Of a stretch of 64,000 nt of DNA, positions 52,482-60,511 are shown piece after piece. Within the stretch, counting starts at the first letter, position 1. Each line of letters opens with the position of its first letter. Under the pieces are notes generated by a model. It searched no databases. It was not told where the DNA came from and saw only the letters and a program-made list of their open reading frames with translations. Both the position numbers and the translations under genes were made by a program. Location: positions 7,391 through 71,390 of the forward strand of contig NZ_JAPTGG010000018.1 of assembly GCF_026891035.1 (NCBI RefSeq), given 5' to 3'. This DNA is from Dasania phycosphaerae. Its GTDB lineage: Bacteria; Pseudomonadota; Gammaproteobacteria; Pseudomonadales; Dasaniaceae.

Positions 52482-53330
52482 TTAGGTTAGAGGGAATACG
52501 GCGTTAACTTGGCCTGTGCCTGAGCTGGCAAAGTACTCGCCTAAAATCTCAGCCTTGCCTTGGTATTTATCCCAGCCCAACATGCCTAATAGCATGGCGG
52601 TGTCGTGCATGCCGCCTTCGCCGTGACAGGTTTCGTTATATGTGCCTAGCATATCGGTAAAGGTTTTCCACTGGCCTTGCTGCCACAAGTTTAAAACATG
52701 CAGGTCGACCTGACGGTAAAACTCATCGCTGATTTCAAACATGCTTTCTTTAGCCGAGCCATTGTCGTTAAAACGGTGCGATAAAGAGCCGCTGGCTAAT
52801 ACCATGACTTTGCTGTCACTTTTTTCTATGGCTTCTTTAACGGCTTCGCCAAAACGGCGTGATTCTTCGTGGGTATGCCAGGCACACCAGCCAGCTATAG
52901 AAACCACTTTAAAGTGTGAGTCTTCATTCATATAACGGCAGGGTACTAGGGTGCCGTATTCTAATTCCAGCGAATCAACTTCGTGAGCCAGAGTGTTAAC
53001 CCCTTTGGCATTGGCGCACTCAGCAATTAATCGACCCAGCTCGGGGTTGCCGGAATAGCTGTATTCCATATCTTTAATAAAGTGCGGCAATTCATTACTG
53101 GTGTAAATGCCTTTAAAGGCGCTGTTGCAGTTAATGTGGTAGCCCGCATTAACCAACCAGTGCACATCAAACACCACTATAGTATCTACACCTAATTCAC
53201 GCGCGCGACGGCTTAATTCTTTGTGGCCGGCTATAGCTTGGTCACGACAGCCTTGGTGTGGCCCTGGCAGCTCTGATATATACATAGATGGTACATGTGT
53301 AATCTTGGCCGCTAATGCAATCTCTCCCAT
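52482..53330 (-). CDS. hpaD: 3,4-dihydroxyphenylacetate 2,3-dioxygenase (homoprotocatechuate ring-cleavage enzyme)
   Basis: A 282-aa extradiol dioxygenase of the class III LigB type, as in E. coli. AAKITHVPSMYISELPGPHQG, TIVVFDVHWLVNAGYH (metal histidine) and MVLASGSLSHRFNDNGSA are conserved. It opens homoprotocatechuate between C2 and C3 to CHMS using Fe(II) or Mn(II). GGAT precedes ATG 53330, and the gene follows hpaE at 26 bp. Confidence 0.95.
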   Translation of the reverse strand: MGEIALAAKITHVPSMYISELPGPHQGCRDQAIAGHKELSRRARELGVDTIVVFDVHWLVNAGYHINCNSAFKGIYTSNELPHFIKDMEYSYSGNPELGRLIAECANAKGVNTLAHEVDSLELEYGTLVPCRYMNEDSHFKVVSIAGWCAWHTHEESRRFGEAVKEAIEKSDSKVMVLASGSLSHRFNDNGSAKESMFEISDEFYRQVDLHVLNLWQQGQWKTFTDMLGTYNETCHGEGGMHDTAMLLGMLGWDKYQGKAEILGEYFASSGTGQVNAVFPLT

Positions 53331-53356
53331 AATCCTATCCTCTTAATACTTTATGA

Positions 53357-54874
53357 CTATCGACCTAAAACTGGAACTTTGTGGGTGCCGTGTGCGATAC
53401 AAACGTTTTTAGTTTCCATGTAAAAGTCAAAGCTGTAATCACCGCCATCGCGGCCTATGCCAGACATTTTTACGCCGCCAAACGGTGAGGGCAGGTTACG
53501 GTTGTTTTCGGAGTTAACCCACAGCATGCCAGCTTCTACATGCTTAGCCATGCGCATGGCACGACCGGTGTCATTGGTCCAGATGTAACCAGATAAGCCA
53601 TAGATGGTGTCATTGGCAATGCTGATGGCCTGCTCTTCGGTATCGAAGGGGATGGCGGTTAATACTGGGCCAAAGATTTCTTCCTGAGCTATGCGCATGC
53701 TGTTATTGGCATCGGTAAACAGCGTGGGCGCTACGTAGTTGCCAGCGCCTAAATCTGTTCTGCGCTCACCGCCAACTGCAATGGTGGCGCCGTCATCTTT
53801 GGCTATGTCCATATAGCTCATAACTTTTTCAAAGTGACCGGTATGTACCAGTGGGCCCACTTCGGTGCTAGGGTCCAAGGGGTGGCCAACTTTTAGGTTT
53901 TGAACGCGTTTTTCCAGAGCGGCTAAAAACTTCTCTTTAATACCGTTTTGGATTAGCAGGCGGCTTGAAGAGGTGCAGCGCTGGCCGTTAAGGCTGTAAA
54001 TCATAAACACAACTGCATCTAGGGCGCGATCAAAGTCGGCATCGTCAAAGACGATAACCGGGTTTTTACCACCCAGTTCAAAATGTACCCGCTTCAAGGT
54101 TTCTGCGCCCTGGCGCATGATGTGGCTGCCGGTAGCGCCTTCGCCAACTAGAGCGATGGCCTTAATGGCAGGGTGCTCGGTAAGGCGTTTGCCTGCAACT
54201 TCACCAAAGCCATTGACTGTGTTCCAGACGCCATCGGGTATACCAGCTTCGCGGGCAATTTCGGCGAGTAACATGCCGGTTAGTGGTGTTAGCTCGGCGG
54301 GTTTGTGCACTATGGTGCAGCCAGCAGCTAGGGCGGGGGCTATCTTCCAAGTGGCTAGCATAAAGGGCGTGTTCCAGGGGGTAATAATTCCCACGGGGCC
54401 CATAGGAGTGCGCATGGTGAAATTGGTGTGCTCGTCTTGGTGTAAGGCCTGGCCGTTTTGGGCCTCGGGCGCTTTATCGGCAAAAAAGCGGAAATTAGCT
54501 GCGCCACGTATGGCTGCTTGTTTCATAAAGCGTATAGGTTGGCCGCAATCCATGGACTCAACCAGGGCAATCTCGTCGGCACGTTCTACAATTTTATCGG
54601 CAAAGTGGTTGAGCAGTTTTTTGCGCTCAGCACCGGGCATGTCGCGCCAGGCGGGGAAGGCTTTTTCTGCGGCTTCGCAGGCTAGGTCTACATCGGCGGC
54701 GGTGCCTATTACCACGTCACCCAAGGAGCTGTTATCAGATGGGGTGACATTGATGTAAGTCTTTGAATCGGCAGGTAGATAGGGCTGACCATTGATGTGG
54801 TGGCCGGTGGTGTTGGCTTTAAAGCGGGCTAAAAATTTTTCGGCGTTAGCAGTATTTTCATCGAAAGTTGACAT
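53357..54874 (-). CDS. hpaE: 5-carboxymethyl-2-hydroxymuconate semialdehyde dehydrogenase
   Basis: A 505-aa NAD-dependent aldehyde dehydrogenase with the cofactor region TPWNTPFMLATWKIAPALAA, catalytic glutamate in HFELGGKNPVIVF, and catalytic cysteine in LNGQRCTSSSRLL. It oxidises CHMS to CHM. It is the first gene of the minus-strand hpaE-D-F-H-I operon, transcribed from the divergent promoter shared with hpaG. GGAG precedes ATG 54874. Confidence 0.94.
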   Translation of the reverse strand: MSTFDENTANAEKFLARFKANTTGHHINGQPYLPADSKTYINVTPSDNSSLGDVVIGTAADVDLACEAAEKAFPAWRDMPGAERKKLLNHFADKIVERADEIALVESMDCGQPIRFMKQAAIRGAANFRFFADKAPEAQNGQALHQDEHTNFTMRTPMGPVGIITPWNTPFMLATWKIAPALAAGCTIVHKPAELTPLTGMLLAEIAREAGIPDGVWNTVNGFGEVAGKRLTEHPAIKAIALVGEGATGSHIMRQGAETLKRVHFELGGKNPVIVFDDADFDRALDAVVFMIYSLNGQRCTSSSRLLIQNGIKEKFLAALEKRVQNLKVGHPLDPSTEVGPLVHTGHFEKVMSYMDIAKDDGATIAVGGERRTDLGAGNYVAPTLFTDANNSMRIAQEEIFGPVLTAIPFDTEEQAISIANDTIYGLSGYIWTNDTGRAMRMAKHVEAGMLWVNSENNRNLPSPFGGVKMSGIGRDGGDYSFDFYMETKNVCIAHGTHKVPVLGR

Positions 54875-54905
54875 GTGAGGCTCCGTGTTTACTGACGTAG
54901 GTATG

Positions 54906-54948
54906 TAACATGTTAAGTATTATAGGGCCCAGCTTATGGAAATGTAAA
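54906..54948 (-). promoter_or_regulatory. hpaE promoter with candidate HpaR operator
   Basis: On the minus strand there is -35 TTTACA (54948-54943), an 18-bp spacer and a perfect -10 TATAAT (54924-54919). The 10-bp palindrome TAACATGTTA (54906-54915) begins 3 nt past the -10 and covers the likely transcription start, a position suited to repression by the MarR-type HpaR. Confidence 0.65.
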
Positions 54949-54993
54949 TCGATTTGTCGCTATTTTTGCCTTTTAATAGCCATGGCTTTGGTT

Positions 54994-55012
54994 TATTATG
55001 CATAACATGTTA
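54994..55012 (+). promoter_or_regulatory. hpaG promoter -10 with candidate HpaR operator
   Basis: -10 TATTAT (54994-54999) is followed after 3 nt by a second exact TAACATGTTA palindrome (55003-55012). The geometry is the same as on the hpaE side, which argues that one regulator controls both directions. The -35 is weak. Confidence 0.6.
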
Positions 55013-55075
55013 ACTAAATTTAAGGGTTGGCTGGGCTGCTGGCCTACCAGTCGTGGCTATAGTGGAGAAGAGTAG

Positions 55076-55936
55076 ATGAAATTTTTAAGCTTTGAGAAAG
55101 ATGGTAAGCAATCTTGGGGTGCGCTCAAGGATGACGGCATAGTCGATCTGGGCAGCCGAGTTGATGGTGATCTGCATGAGGTATTAAAGCAGGGCAAGCT
55201 AGAGGCCATGAAGCAAATGGCAGCTGAGTTGGCGGCGGATTTTTCCGCTGAGGGTATTAAGTATCTAGCCCCTATCACGGCGCCTGAAAAAATTGCCTGT
55301 GTAGGGGTTAACTACGCCAACCGCAATGCTGAGTATAAAGACGGCTCTGAAGCGCCCAAATACCCCAGCTTATTTATACGCACCCCCGATTCATTAACTG
55401 GCCATGATCTGCCCTTAATACGGCCGCCAGAATCTCATCAATTAGATTACGAAGGTGAAATTGTATTAATCATAGGTAAAGAGGGGCGCCGTATTGCAGA
55501 AGAAGATGCCTACGATCATATTGCCGGTATAACCATTATGAATGAAGGCACATTGCGCGATTGGGTACGCCACGCCAAGTTTAATGTGACCCAAGGTAAA
55601 AACTTTGTGCACTCAGGTTCTATAGGCCCGTGGATGGTTACTATGGACGAGTTTACTGAGCAACAATTAGAAAATATGCGCGTCACTACCCGTGTTAATG
55701 GCGAGGTTCGTCAAGACGACACCACAGCCAGTATGATGTTTCCTTTCAAATATATTATTAGTTATTTTTCCAAATTCTTTCACCTTAAGCCCGGTGACGT
55801 GATTGCTACAGGTACACCTAACGGTGCCGGTGCGCGTTTTGAGCCGCCTATTTATTTGGTGCCTGGCGATGTGGTAGAGGTAGAGGTAGAAGGTGTAGGT
55901 GTTTTATCTAACGGGATTGCTGACGAGGTTTTGTAA
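55076..55936 (+). CDS. hpaG: Fumarylacetoacetate hydrolase family protein, 5-oxopent-3-ene-1,2,5-tricarboxylate decarboxylase
   Basis: A 286-aa single FAH domain: VGVNYANRNAEYKDG, PPESHQLDYEGEIVLIIGK (metal glutamates), FVHSGSIGPWMVTMDE and GDVIATGTPNGAGARFEPP. It decarboxylates OPET in the homoprotocatechuate pathway. E. coli HpaG is a tandem two-domain protein of about 430 aa; here only one unit is present. GGAGAAG precedes the ATG. Its stop overlaps the hpaR start (TAATG). Confidence 0.87.
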   Translation: MKFLSFEKDGKQSWGALKDDGIVDLGSRVDGDLHEVLKQGKLEAMKQMAAELAADFSAEGIKYLAPITAPEKIACVGVNYANRNAEYKDGSEAPKYPSLFIRTPDSLTGHDLPLIRPPESHQLDYEGEIVLIIGKEGRRIAEEDAYDHIAGITIMNEGTLRDWVRHAKFNVTQGKNFVHSGSIGPWMVTMDEFTEQQLENMRVTTRVNGEVRQDDTTASMMFPFKYIISYFSKFFHLKPGDVIATGTPNGAGARFEPPIYLVPGDVVEVEVEGVGVLSNGIADEVL

Positions 55937-56376
55937 TGAACAAAGCTAAGCTCCGAGGGTTTAATCGCTCCTTGCCTATGTCACTATTAAGGGCGCGTGA
56001 GGCAGTAATGAAAAAATTTGCTCCTTCTTTGAAGGAGCATAATCTTTCTGCTCAGCAGTGGCGGGTAATTAGGGCGTTAAAAGAGGAGGACGGTTTAGAT
56101 ATGTCTGAGCTGTCTGAGCGTTGTTATTTATTAATGCCCAGCCTGTCTAGGATTGTTCAAAATTTGGTGGTGCGCGGCTTAGTAGTGCGCAAACTGGTCG
56201 AAGGTGATCAGCGCCGTTCTGCCATTGTTATTACTGATGAAGGCATAAAGCTGTTTAATATCATTGCGCCTAAATCAGCTGAGCGATATGAATATATTGC
56301 GGAAAAATTTGGCCCGGGAAAGTTAGAACTGCTGTACGAGCTATTAGACGAATTAGTTGAAAAGATTGATGAATAG
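55936..56376 (+). CDS. hpaR: MarR-family repressor of homoprotocatechuate catabolism
   Basis: A 146-aa MarR protein resembling HpaR: LPMSLLRAREAVMKKFAPSL, HNLSAQQWRVIRAL, the winged helix with LMPSLSRIVQNLVVRGLV, and the basic wing EGDQRRSAIVITDEG. In E. coli it represses the meta-cleavage operon and releases on binding homoprotocatechuate. It is translationally coupled to hpaG and to the next dehydrogenase, so it is autoregulated if it binds the palindromes at 54.9-55.0 kb. Confidence 0.9.
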   Translation: MNKAKLRGFNRSLPMSLLRAREAVMKKFAPSLKEHNLSAQQWRVIRALKEEDGLDMSELSERCYLLMPSLSRIVQNLVVRGLVVRKLVEGDQRRSAIVITDEGIKLFNIIAPKSAERYEYIAEKFGPGKLELLYELLDELVEKIDE

Positions 56377-57841
56377 CTCTATAGGCACAGGCTTGAATAA
56401 GCCGTTAGTAAAAAGCGGCAGTTATATTAATGGCTGTTGGCTGGCTAGCGGTGAGCAGCGCTTGGCGGTAACCAACCCCGCCACGGGTGAATTGCTCACT
56501 AATCTAAGCTCGGCAACAGCTGCCGATGCTGAGGACGCAGTGGCCGCTGCTACAGCGGCATTGCCAGCCTGGCGCGAAATGCCCGCAAAAGCGCGTGCGC
56601 AATTATTGCGTCGCTGGTTTGATTTAATTATAGAAAACAAAAAACAACTGGCCGAAATACTTAGTGCTGAGCAGGGTAAACCTTTAGCGGAAGCCGAATC
56701 AGAAGTTGTTTATGGCGCCGCTAGCATAGAGTGGTTTGCGGAAGAGGCAAAACGCGTATATGGCGATATTATTCCTGCGCCTAGTGGTGACAAACGCTTA
56801 GTGGTTATTAAACAGCCTGTTGGTGTGGTATCGGCTATTACGCCCTGGAATTTTCCCAGCGCTATGATTACCCGTAAAGCGGCACCAGCCCTAGCCGCCG
56901 GTTGCAGTTTTATTGTAAAAGCTTCAGAGGAAACACCGTTGTCGGCTTTAGCGCTGGCGGCTTTGTCACAACAAGCCGGTATACCCGCAGGAGTTTTTAA
57001 TGTGTTGGTTAGCCAGCGTGCAGTAGAAATTGGCGAAGTGCTAACCCGTGATAGTCGCATACATAAATTCTCTTTCACTGGGTCTACGGCGGTAGGCAAA
57101 TTATTATTAAAACAATGTGCCGATACAGTTAAAAAAACGTCTATGGAGCTGGGCGGCAATGCCCCTTTTATAGTTTTTAAGGATGCAGATATTGATGCAG
57201 CCGTTAAAGGCTTGCTGTATTCAAAGTTTCGCAATGCCGGGCAAACCTGTGTTTGTACCAATAGAGTGTTAGTGCAGTCCGAGGTTTACGAGCGCTTTAT
57301 TGCCAAACTAGTGCCGGCTGTGCGTGCTTTAAAGATGGGTGCCGGTGACGATGCCAGTACTCAGATAGGCCCTTTGATTAATGAACGAGCAGTGCTATCT
57401 GTGGCGCAAAAGGTTAACCATGCTTTAGCAATGGGGGCCAAGCTATTAACCGGTGGCTGCAAATCTTCGCTGGGCGATTGTTTTTATACACCAACCGTAT
57501 TGGCCAATGTCACACCGGCCATGGAAGTGTTTAATAGCGAAATATTTGGGCCGGTATTACCAGTAATTAAATTTGACACCGAGCAGCAGGCTATAGACTT
57601 GGCTAATAATACCCAAGCGGGTTTGGCCAGTTATATATACAGCCGTGATATAGGGCGTATATGGCGGTTAGCTGAGGCTTTGGAATATGGCATGGTAGGC
57701 ATTAATGATGCAGAAATTTCCAATGAAGTGGCGCCTTTTGGTGGTGTTAAAGAGTCAGGCATGGGCAGAGAGGGGTCAAAATACGGTATAGAGGATTATT
57801 TAGAAATTAAATACCTTTGTATGGGCGGCCTCAATAACTGA
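56369..57841 (+). CDS. gabD: NAD(P)-dependent succinate-semialdehyde dehydrogenase
   Basis: A 490-aa aldehyde dehydrogenase of the GabD type: LSAEQGKPLAEAESEVVYGA, TPWNFPSAMITRKAAPALAA, catalytic glutamate in SMELGGNAPFIVF and cysteine in NAGQTCVCTNRVL. It converts the succinate semialdehyde released by HpaI to succinate, completing the route into the TCA cycle. It overlaps hpaR by 8 bp; ATG 56369 is chosen over TTG 56357. The symbol is by family; a sad-type name would be equally valid. Confidence 0.88.
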   Translation: MNSSIGTGLNKPLVKSGSYINGCWLASGEQRLAVTNPATGELLTNLSSATAADAEDAVAAATAALPAWREMPAKARAQLLRRWFDLIIENKKQLAEILSAEQGKPLAEAESEVVYGAASIEWFAEEAKRVYGDIIPAPSGDKRLVVIKQPVGVVSAITPWNFPSAMITRKAAPALAAGCSFIVKASEETPLSALALAALSQQAGIPAGVFNVLVSQRAVEIGEVLTRDSRIHKFSFTGSTAVGKLLLKQCADTVKKTSMELGGNAPFIVFKDADIDAAVKGLLYSKFRNAGQTCVCTNRVLVQSEVYERFIAKLVPAVRALKMGAGDDASTQIGPLINERAVLSVAQKVNHALAMGAKLLTGGCKSSLGDCFYTPTVLANVTPAMEVFNSEIFGPVLPVIKFDTEQQAIDLANNTQAGLASYIYSRDIGRIWRLAEALEYGMVGINDAEISNEVAPFGGVKESGMGREGSKYGIEDYLEIKYLCMGGLNN

Positions 57842-57892
57842 TCGCTATAGCTAACACCAGCCATAGGCTAAATAATAATCTTAGGTGAAACC

Positions 57893-59230
57893 ATGACAGC
57901 ACAGTGCGCAAACTTTTCAGTTAAAGATGTTATTGATAATGGCAGGGTGAGTTATCAGCAGCTATTGGTGGTTTTTCTCTGTTTAGTTTTTAACATGCTG
58001 GATGGTTTTGATATTACTGCCATGGCGGTTACTGCTAATGCGGTAGGCATAGAAATGCAGATAGCTGAGGATAAGCTGGGCTTGGTATTTAGCTTTTCAT
58101 TAGCGGGTATGATGCTGGGGGCGATGTTTTTGGCCTCTTTCTCCGATGTGTTTGGCCGCCGCACACTGGTGATACTTTGTTTATTTGTGATTGGCTTATC
58201 GGTGCTGGCAACTGCGTATGCCAATAGCTTAGCCGCGTTAATAGCCTTGCGATTTATTAGTGGCCTAGGGGCCGGTGCTATGCTGGCCAGCCAGGCAACA
58301 CTGGCATCGGAATATAGCGCCAATAAATACCGAGCATTAGCTGTAGCAGTAGTAACTGCTGGTTATCCTTTGGGGGCCATGATGACCGGATTAGTTGCCG
58401 GTTATATAGTGCCAGACTTTGGCTGGCGCGGCATGTTTATATTAGGTGGCGTGGTGACCTTGGCTATGGCGGTATTAGCCTGTTTATTATTGCCAGAATC
58501 GTTACAGTTTTTATGTGAAAAAAGGCCGCCAAATGCCTTGTTAAAAGTGAATAAAATATTAGCCAGGTTTTCTGTAGCGCCTCTGACACAGCTACCCGAA
58601 ATAGATAAGACTACAGCCACTATGGCTGGCACTGGTCGCGATAGCGTGCTTAGCAATATGTCTAAATTGTTGGCGCTAGAGTATCGCAGCAAAACATTGA
58701 TTTTATGGTCCTCATTTTTTATGTGTGTTTGCAGCATGTATTTTTTAATGAGCTGGACCCCCAAGCTTATGGTGAATGCTGGTTATAGTGCGCAAATAGG
58801 CAACTATGCATTTTCATTATTTAATTTTGGAGGTGTGCTGGGTATTTTCATATTAGGTGCATTGGCCACGCGTTGGATGTTAACCACCCTGGTGTGTTTG
58901 TTTTCACTGTCGGCATTTTCCTTGATGCTGTTATTTGCCTTAGCACCAGCTAATACCACTGTATTACTGGCGTTGATTTTTTTAATTGGTGTCACCCTGC
59001 AAGGTGGCTTTACCGGTTTGTATGCCACAGCGGCCAAACTATACCCAACAAAAATTCGCAGCACCGGTGTTGGTTGGGCCATAGGTTTGGGGCGTTTAGG
59101 TGCTGTATTCGGGCCTGCTATAGCCGGTTATATGATTGCCTCACAGGTGACTATGGCGATGAGTTTTATGGTTTTCGCCGTGCCCATGTTAATTAGTGGC
59201 CTGCTAGCTTATTGCCTGCGCATACGTTAA
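57893..59230 (+). CDS. AAHS-family aromatic acid:H+ symporter (MFS)
   Basis: A 445-aa, 12-helix MFS transporter of the aromatic acid symporter group (PcaK-like): NMLDGFDITAMAVTANAV in helix 1, SFSDVFGRRTLVILC in the loop after helix 2, and LLPESLQFL before the central loop. It probably imports 4-hydroxyphenylacetate or a related aromatic acid. It is not of the HpaX type described in E. coli (an inference from length and motifs). It is 51 bp after gabD in the same operon. Confidence 0.88.
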   Translation: MTAQCANFSVKDVIDNGRVSYQQLLVVFLCLVFNMLDGFDITAMAVTANAVGIEMQIAEDKLGLVFSFSLAGMMLGAMFLASFSDVFGRRTLVILCLFVIGLSVLATAYANSLAALIALRFISGLGAGAMLASQATLASEYSANKYRALAVAVVTAGYPLGAMMTGLVAGYIVPDFGWRGMFILGGVVTLAMAVLACLLLPESLQFLCEKRPPNALLKVNKILARFSVAPLTQLPEIDKTTATMAGTGRDSVLSNMSKLLALEYRSKTLILWSSFFMCVCSMYFLMSWTPKLMVNAGYSAQIGNYAFSLFNFGGVLGIFILGALATRWMLTTLVCLFSLSAFSLMLLFALAPANTTVLLALIFLIGVTLQGGFTGLYATAAKLYPTKIRSTGVGWAIGLGRLGAVFGPAIAGYMIASQVTMAMSFMVFAVPMLISGLLAYCLRIR

Positions 59231-59271
59231 TTCATTATTGAAGACAGTTGTTTTATTAAGAGAGAGTTATT

Positions 59272-59748
59272 ATGAGTTTTGATCCATTAGTATTTAGAAA
59301 AGCTTTGGGTAAATTCCCTACGGGTGTTTGCGTGGTGGCTGCTGAGCCCGAAGGTGAAGCGCCTTTTGGCATGACCATTAATTCATTTTCTTCAGTGTCA
59401 CTAGATCCACCTTTGGTGCTGTGGAGCATACAAAATAATTCTGAGTGTTTTCCTCTGTTCGAAAAGGCGGCGACTTTCAGCATTAATATTTTGGCTGACG
59501 ATCAGCAGGATATCTCCAATACCTATGCCAAAAAGGGCTCTCATGAGTTGGCGGCTGAACATTTTCATATGGGTGCAGCCAATATGCCGGTTATTAATGG
59601 TGCTATAGCTAGTTTTGAATGTAAGGTATGGGCCCGGTATCCCGGTGGTGATCATGTTATTTTAGTGGGCGAAGTCGTTGAGATGGAAGAGGGCGAGCTG
59701 AAAAAGCCTATATTGTTCCACGATGGTGCTTACGGCAATATAGCTTAA
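59272..59748 (+). CDS. hpaC: Flavin reductase domain protein, probable reductase partner of the C2-type oxygenase
   Basis: A 158-aa flavin reductase-like FMN-binding domain (RKALGKFPTGVCVVAAEPEG, FGMTINSFSSVSLDPPLVLWSI, FSINILADDQQDIS, GDHVILVGEVVEMEEG). It supplies reduced flavin to the two-component hydroxylase at 46.9 kb. The corresponding Acinetobacter C1 reductase carries an additional MarR-like regulatory domain, which is absent here. It is the last gene of the plus-strand operon. Confidence 0.86.
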   Translation: MSFDPLVFRKALGKFPTGVCVVAAEPEGEAPFGMTINSFSSVSLDPPLVLWSIQNNSECFPLFEKAATFSINILADDQQDISNTYAKKGSHELAAEHFHMGAANMPVINGAIASFECKVWARYPGGDHVILVGEVVEMEEGELKKPILFHDGAYGNIA

Positions 59749-59917
59749 TAGCTTCTTTTTTTGGCGGCCATAGTGGCCGCTATTGCTGCTTAGTGGTAGC
59801 CCTGCTGGCTACACACGCTGCGATTAAATAGGCTATTATGGCATTAGCTTTAGTAGCCTAATCGTAATAATTGTCGGTAGGCTAGGTATAAGCTTTTCAG
59901 CAGCTAGGAGCTTGTAA

Positions 59918-60511
59918 ATGAGCGCACACAAAATGATGAAGTATTGCTGTTACTGTGGCGCTGAGCTGTGCCTGCAGCAGATCGCAGGCGATATACAGCC
60001 GCGCCTATGGTGTGGGCAGTGTCAGCATGTACACTACCAAAACCCTACCATTATGGTTGCGGCCTTTTTATATTGCGGCGATAAACTTTTTTGGACTCAA
60101 CGCGGTATAGAGCCCTGCAAAGGTAAGTGGGCCTTTCCTGCTGGCTTTGTCGAGTGTGGTGAATCGCTGCAACAAGCCGCCGCCAGGGAGCTAGAAGAAG
60201 AAACCGGTATCCAAATTAAACCCTCGGCTATGATCCCCATGAGCATAAGCTCCATCATCCCTATAGATCAGGCTTATATGGTTTTTCGCTCGGCTTGTGA
60301 TACTGAGTTACTCGCTCAAACCACTGAGGAAACGCTAGACTACGGCTGGTTTTCTCGCGCTGACGCACCTTGGGATAAAATGGCGCACGAAGATTCTAAG
60401 CCCTTGGTAGAGCAGGTTTACAGCGCTATAGAGAATAATGACTTTTTTATACGCATAGGCAAGATGGATTTAACAGGCAACTGCCACCAGTGCTATTCAT
60501 TAAAACCATAA
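59918..60511 (+). CDS. Nudix hydrolase with N-terminal zinc ribbon
   Basis: A 197-aa protein. An N-terminal zinc ribbon (CCYCGAELC, then WCGQCQHVHYQNP) resembles that of NADH pyrophosphatase-type Nudix enzymes. The complete Nudix box is GFVECGESLQQAAARELEEETGI. It probably hydrolyses a dinucleotide or sugar nucleotide; the specific substrate is unknown. AGGAG precedes ATG 59918. Its 3' end overlaps the start region of the cytochrome gene. Confidence 0.92.
   Translation: MSAHKMMKYCCYCGAELCLQQIAGDIQPRLWCGQCQHVHYQNPTIMVAAFLYCGDKLFWTQRGIEPCKGKWAFPAGFVECGESLQQAAARELEEETGIQIKPSAMIPMSISSIIPIDQAYMVFRSACDTELLAQTTEETLDYGWFSRADAPWDKMAHEDSKPLVEQVYSAIENNDFFIRIGKMDLTGNCHQCYSLKP

Noticed and set aside
54117..54758. 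A 213-codon plus-strand open frame opposite hpaE.
   Set aside because: It lies wholly antisense to a strongly supported aldehyde dehydrogenase and has no recognisable domain; it is a by-product of codon usage.
56710..57261. A 183-codon minus-strand open frame opposite gabD.
   Set aside because: Fully antisense to a clear dehydrogenase with catalytic motifs; no ribosome site or homology seen.
59763..59781. Palindrome GCGGCCA-TAG-TGGCCGC after the flavin reductase gene.
   Set aside because: Strong stem, but the T run precedes it and none follows, so a terminator function cannot be supported.
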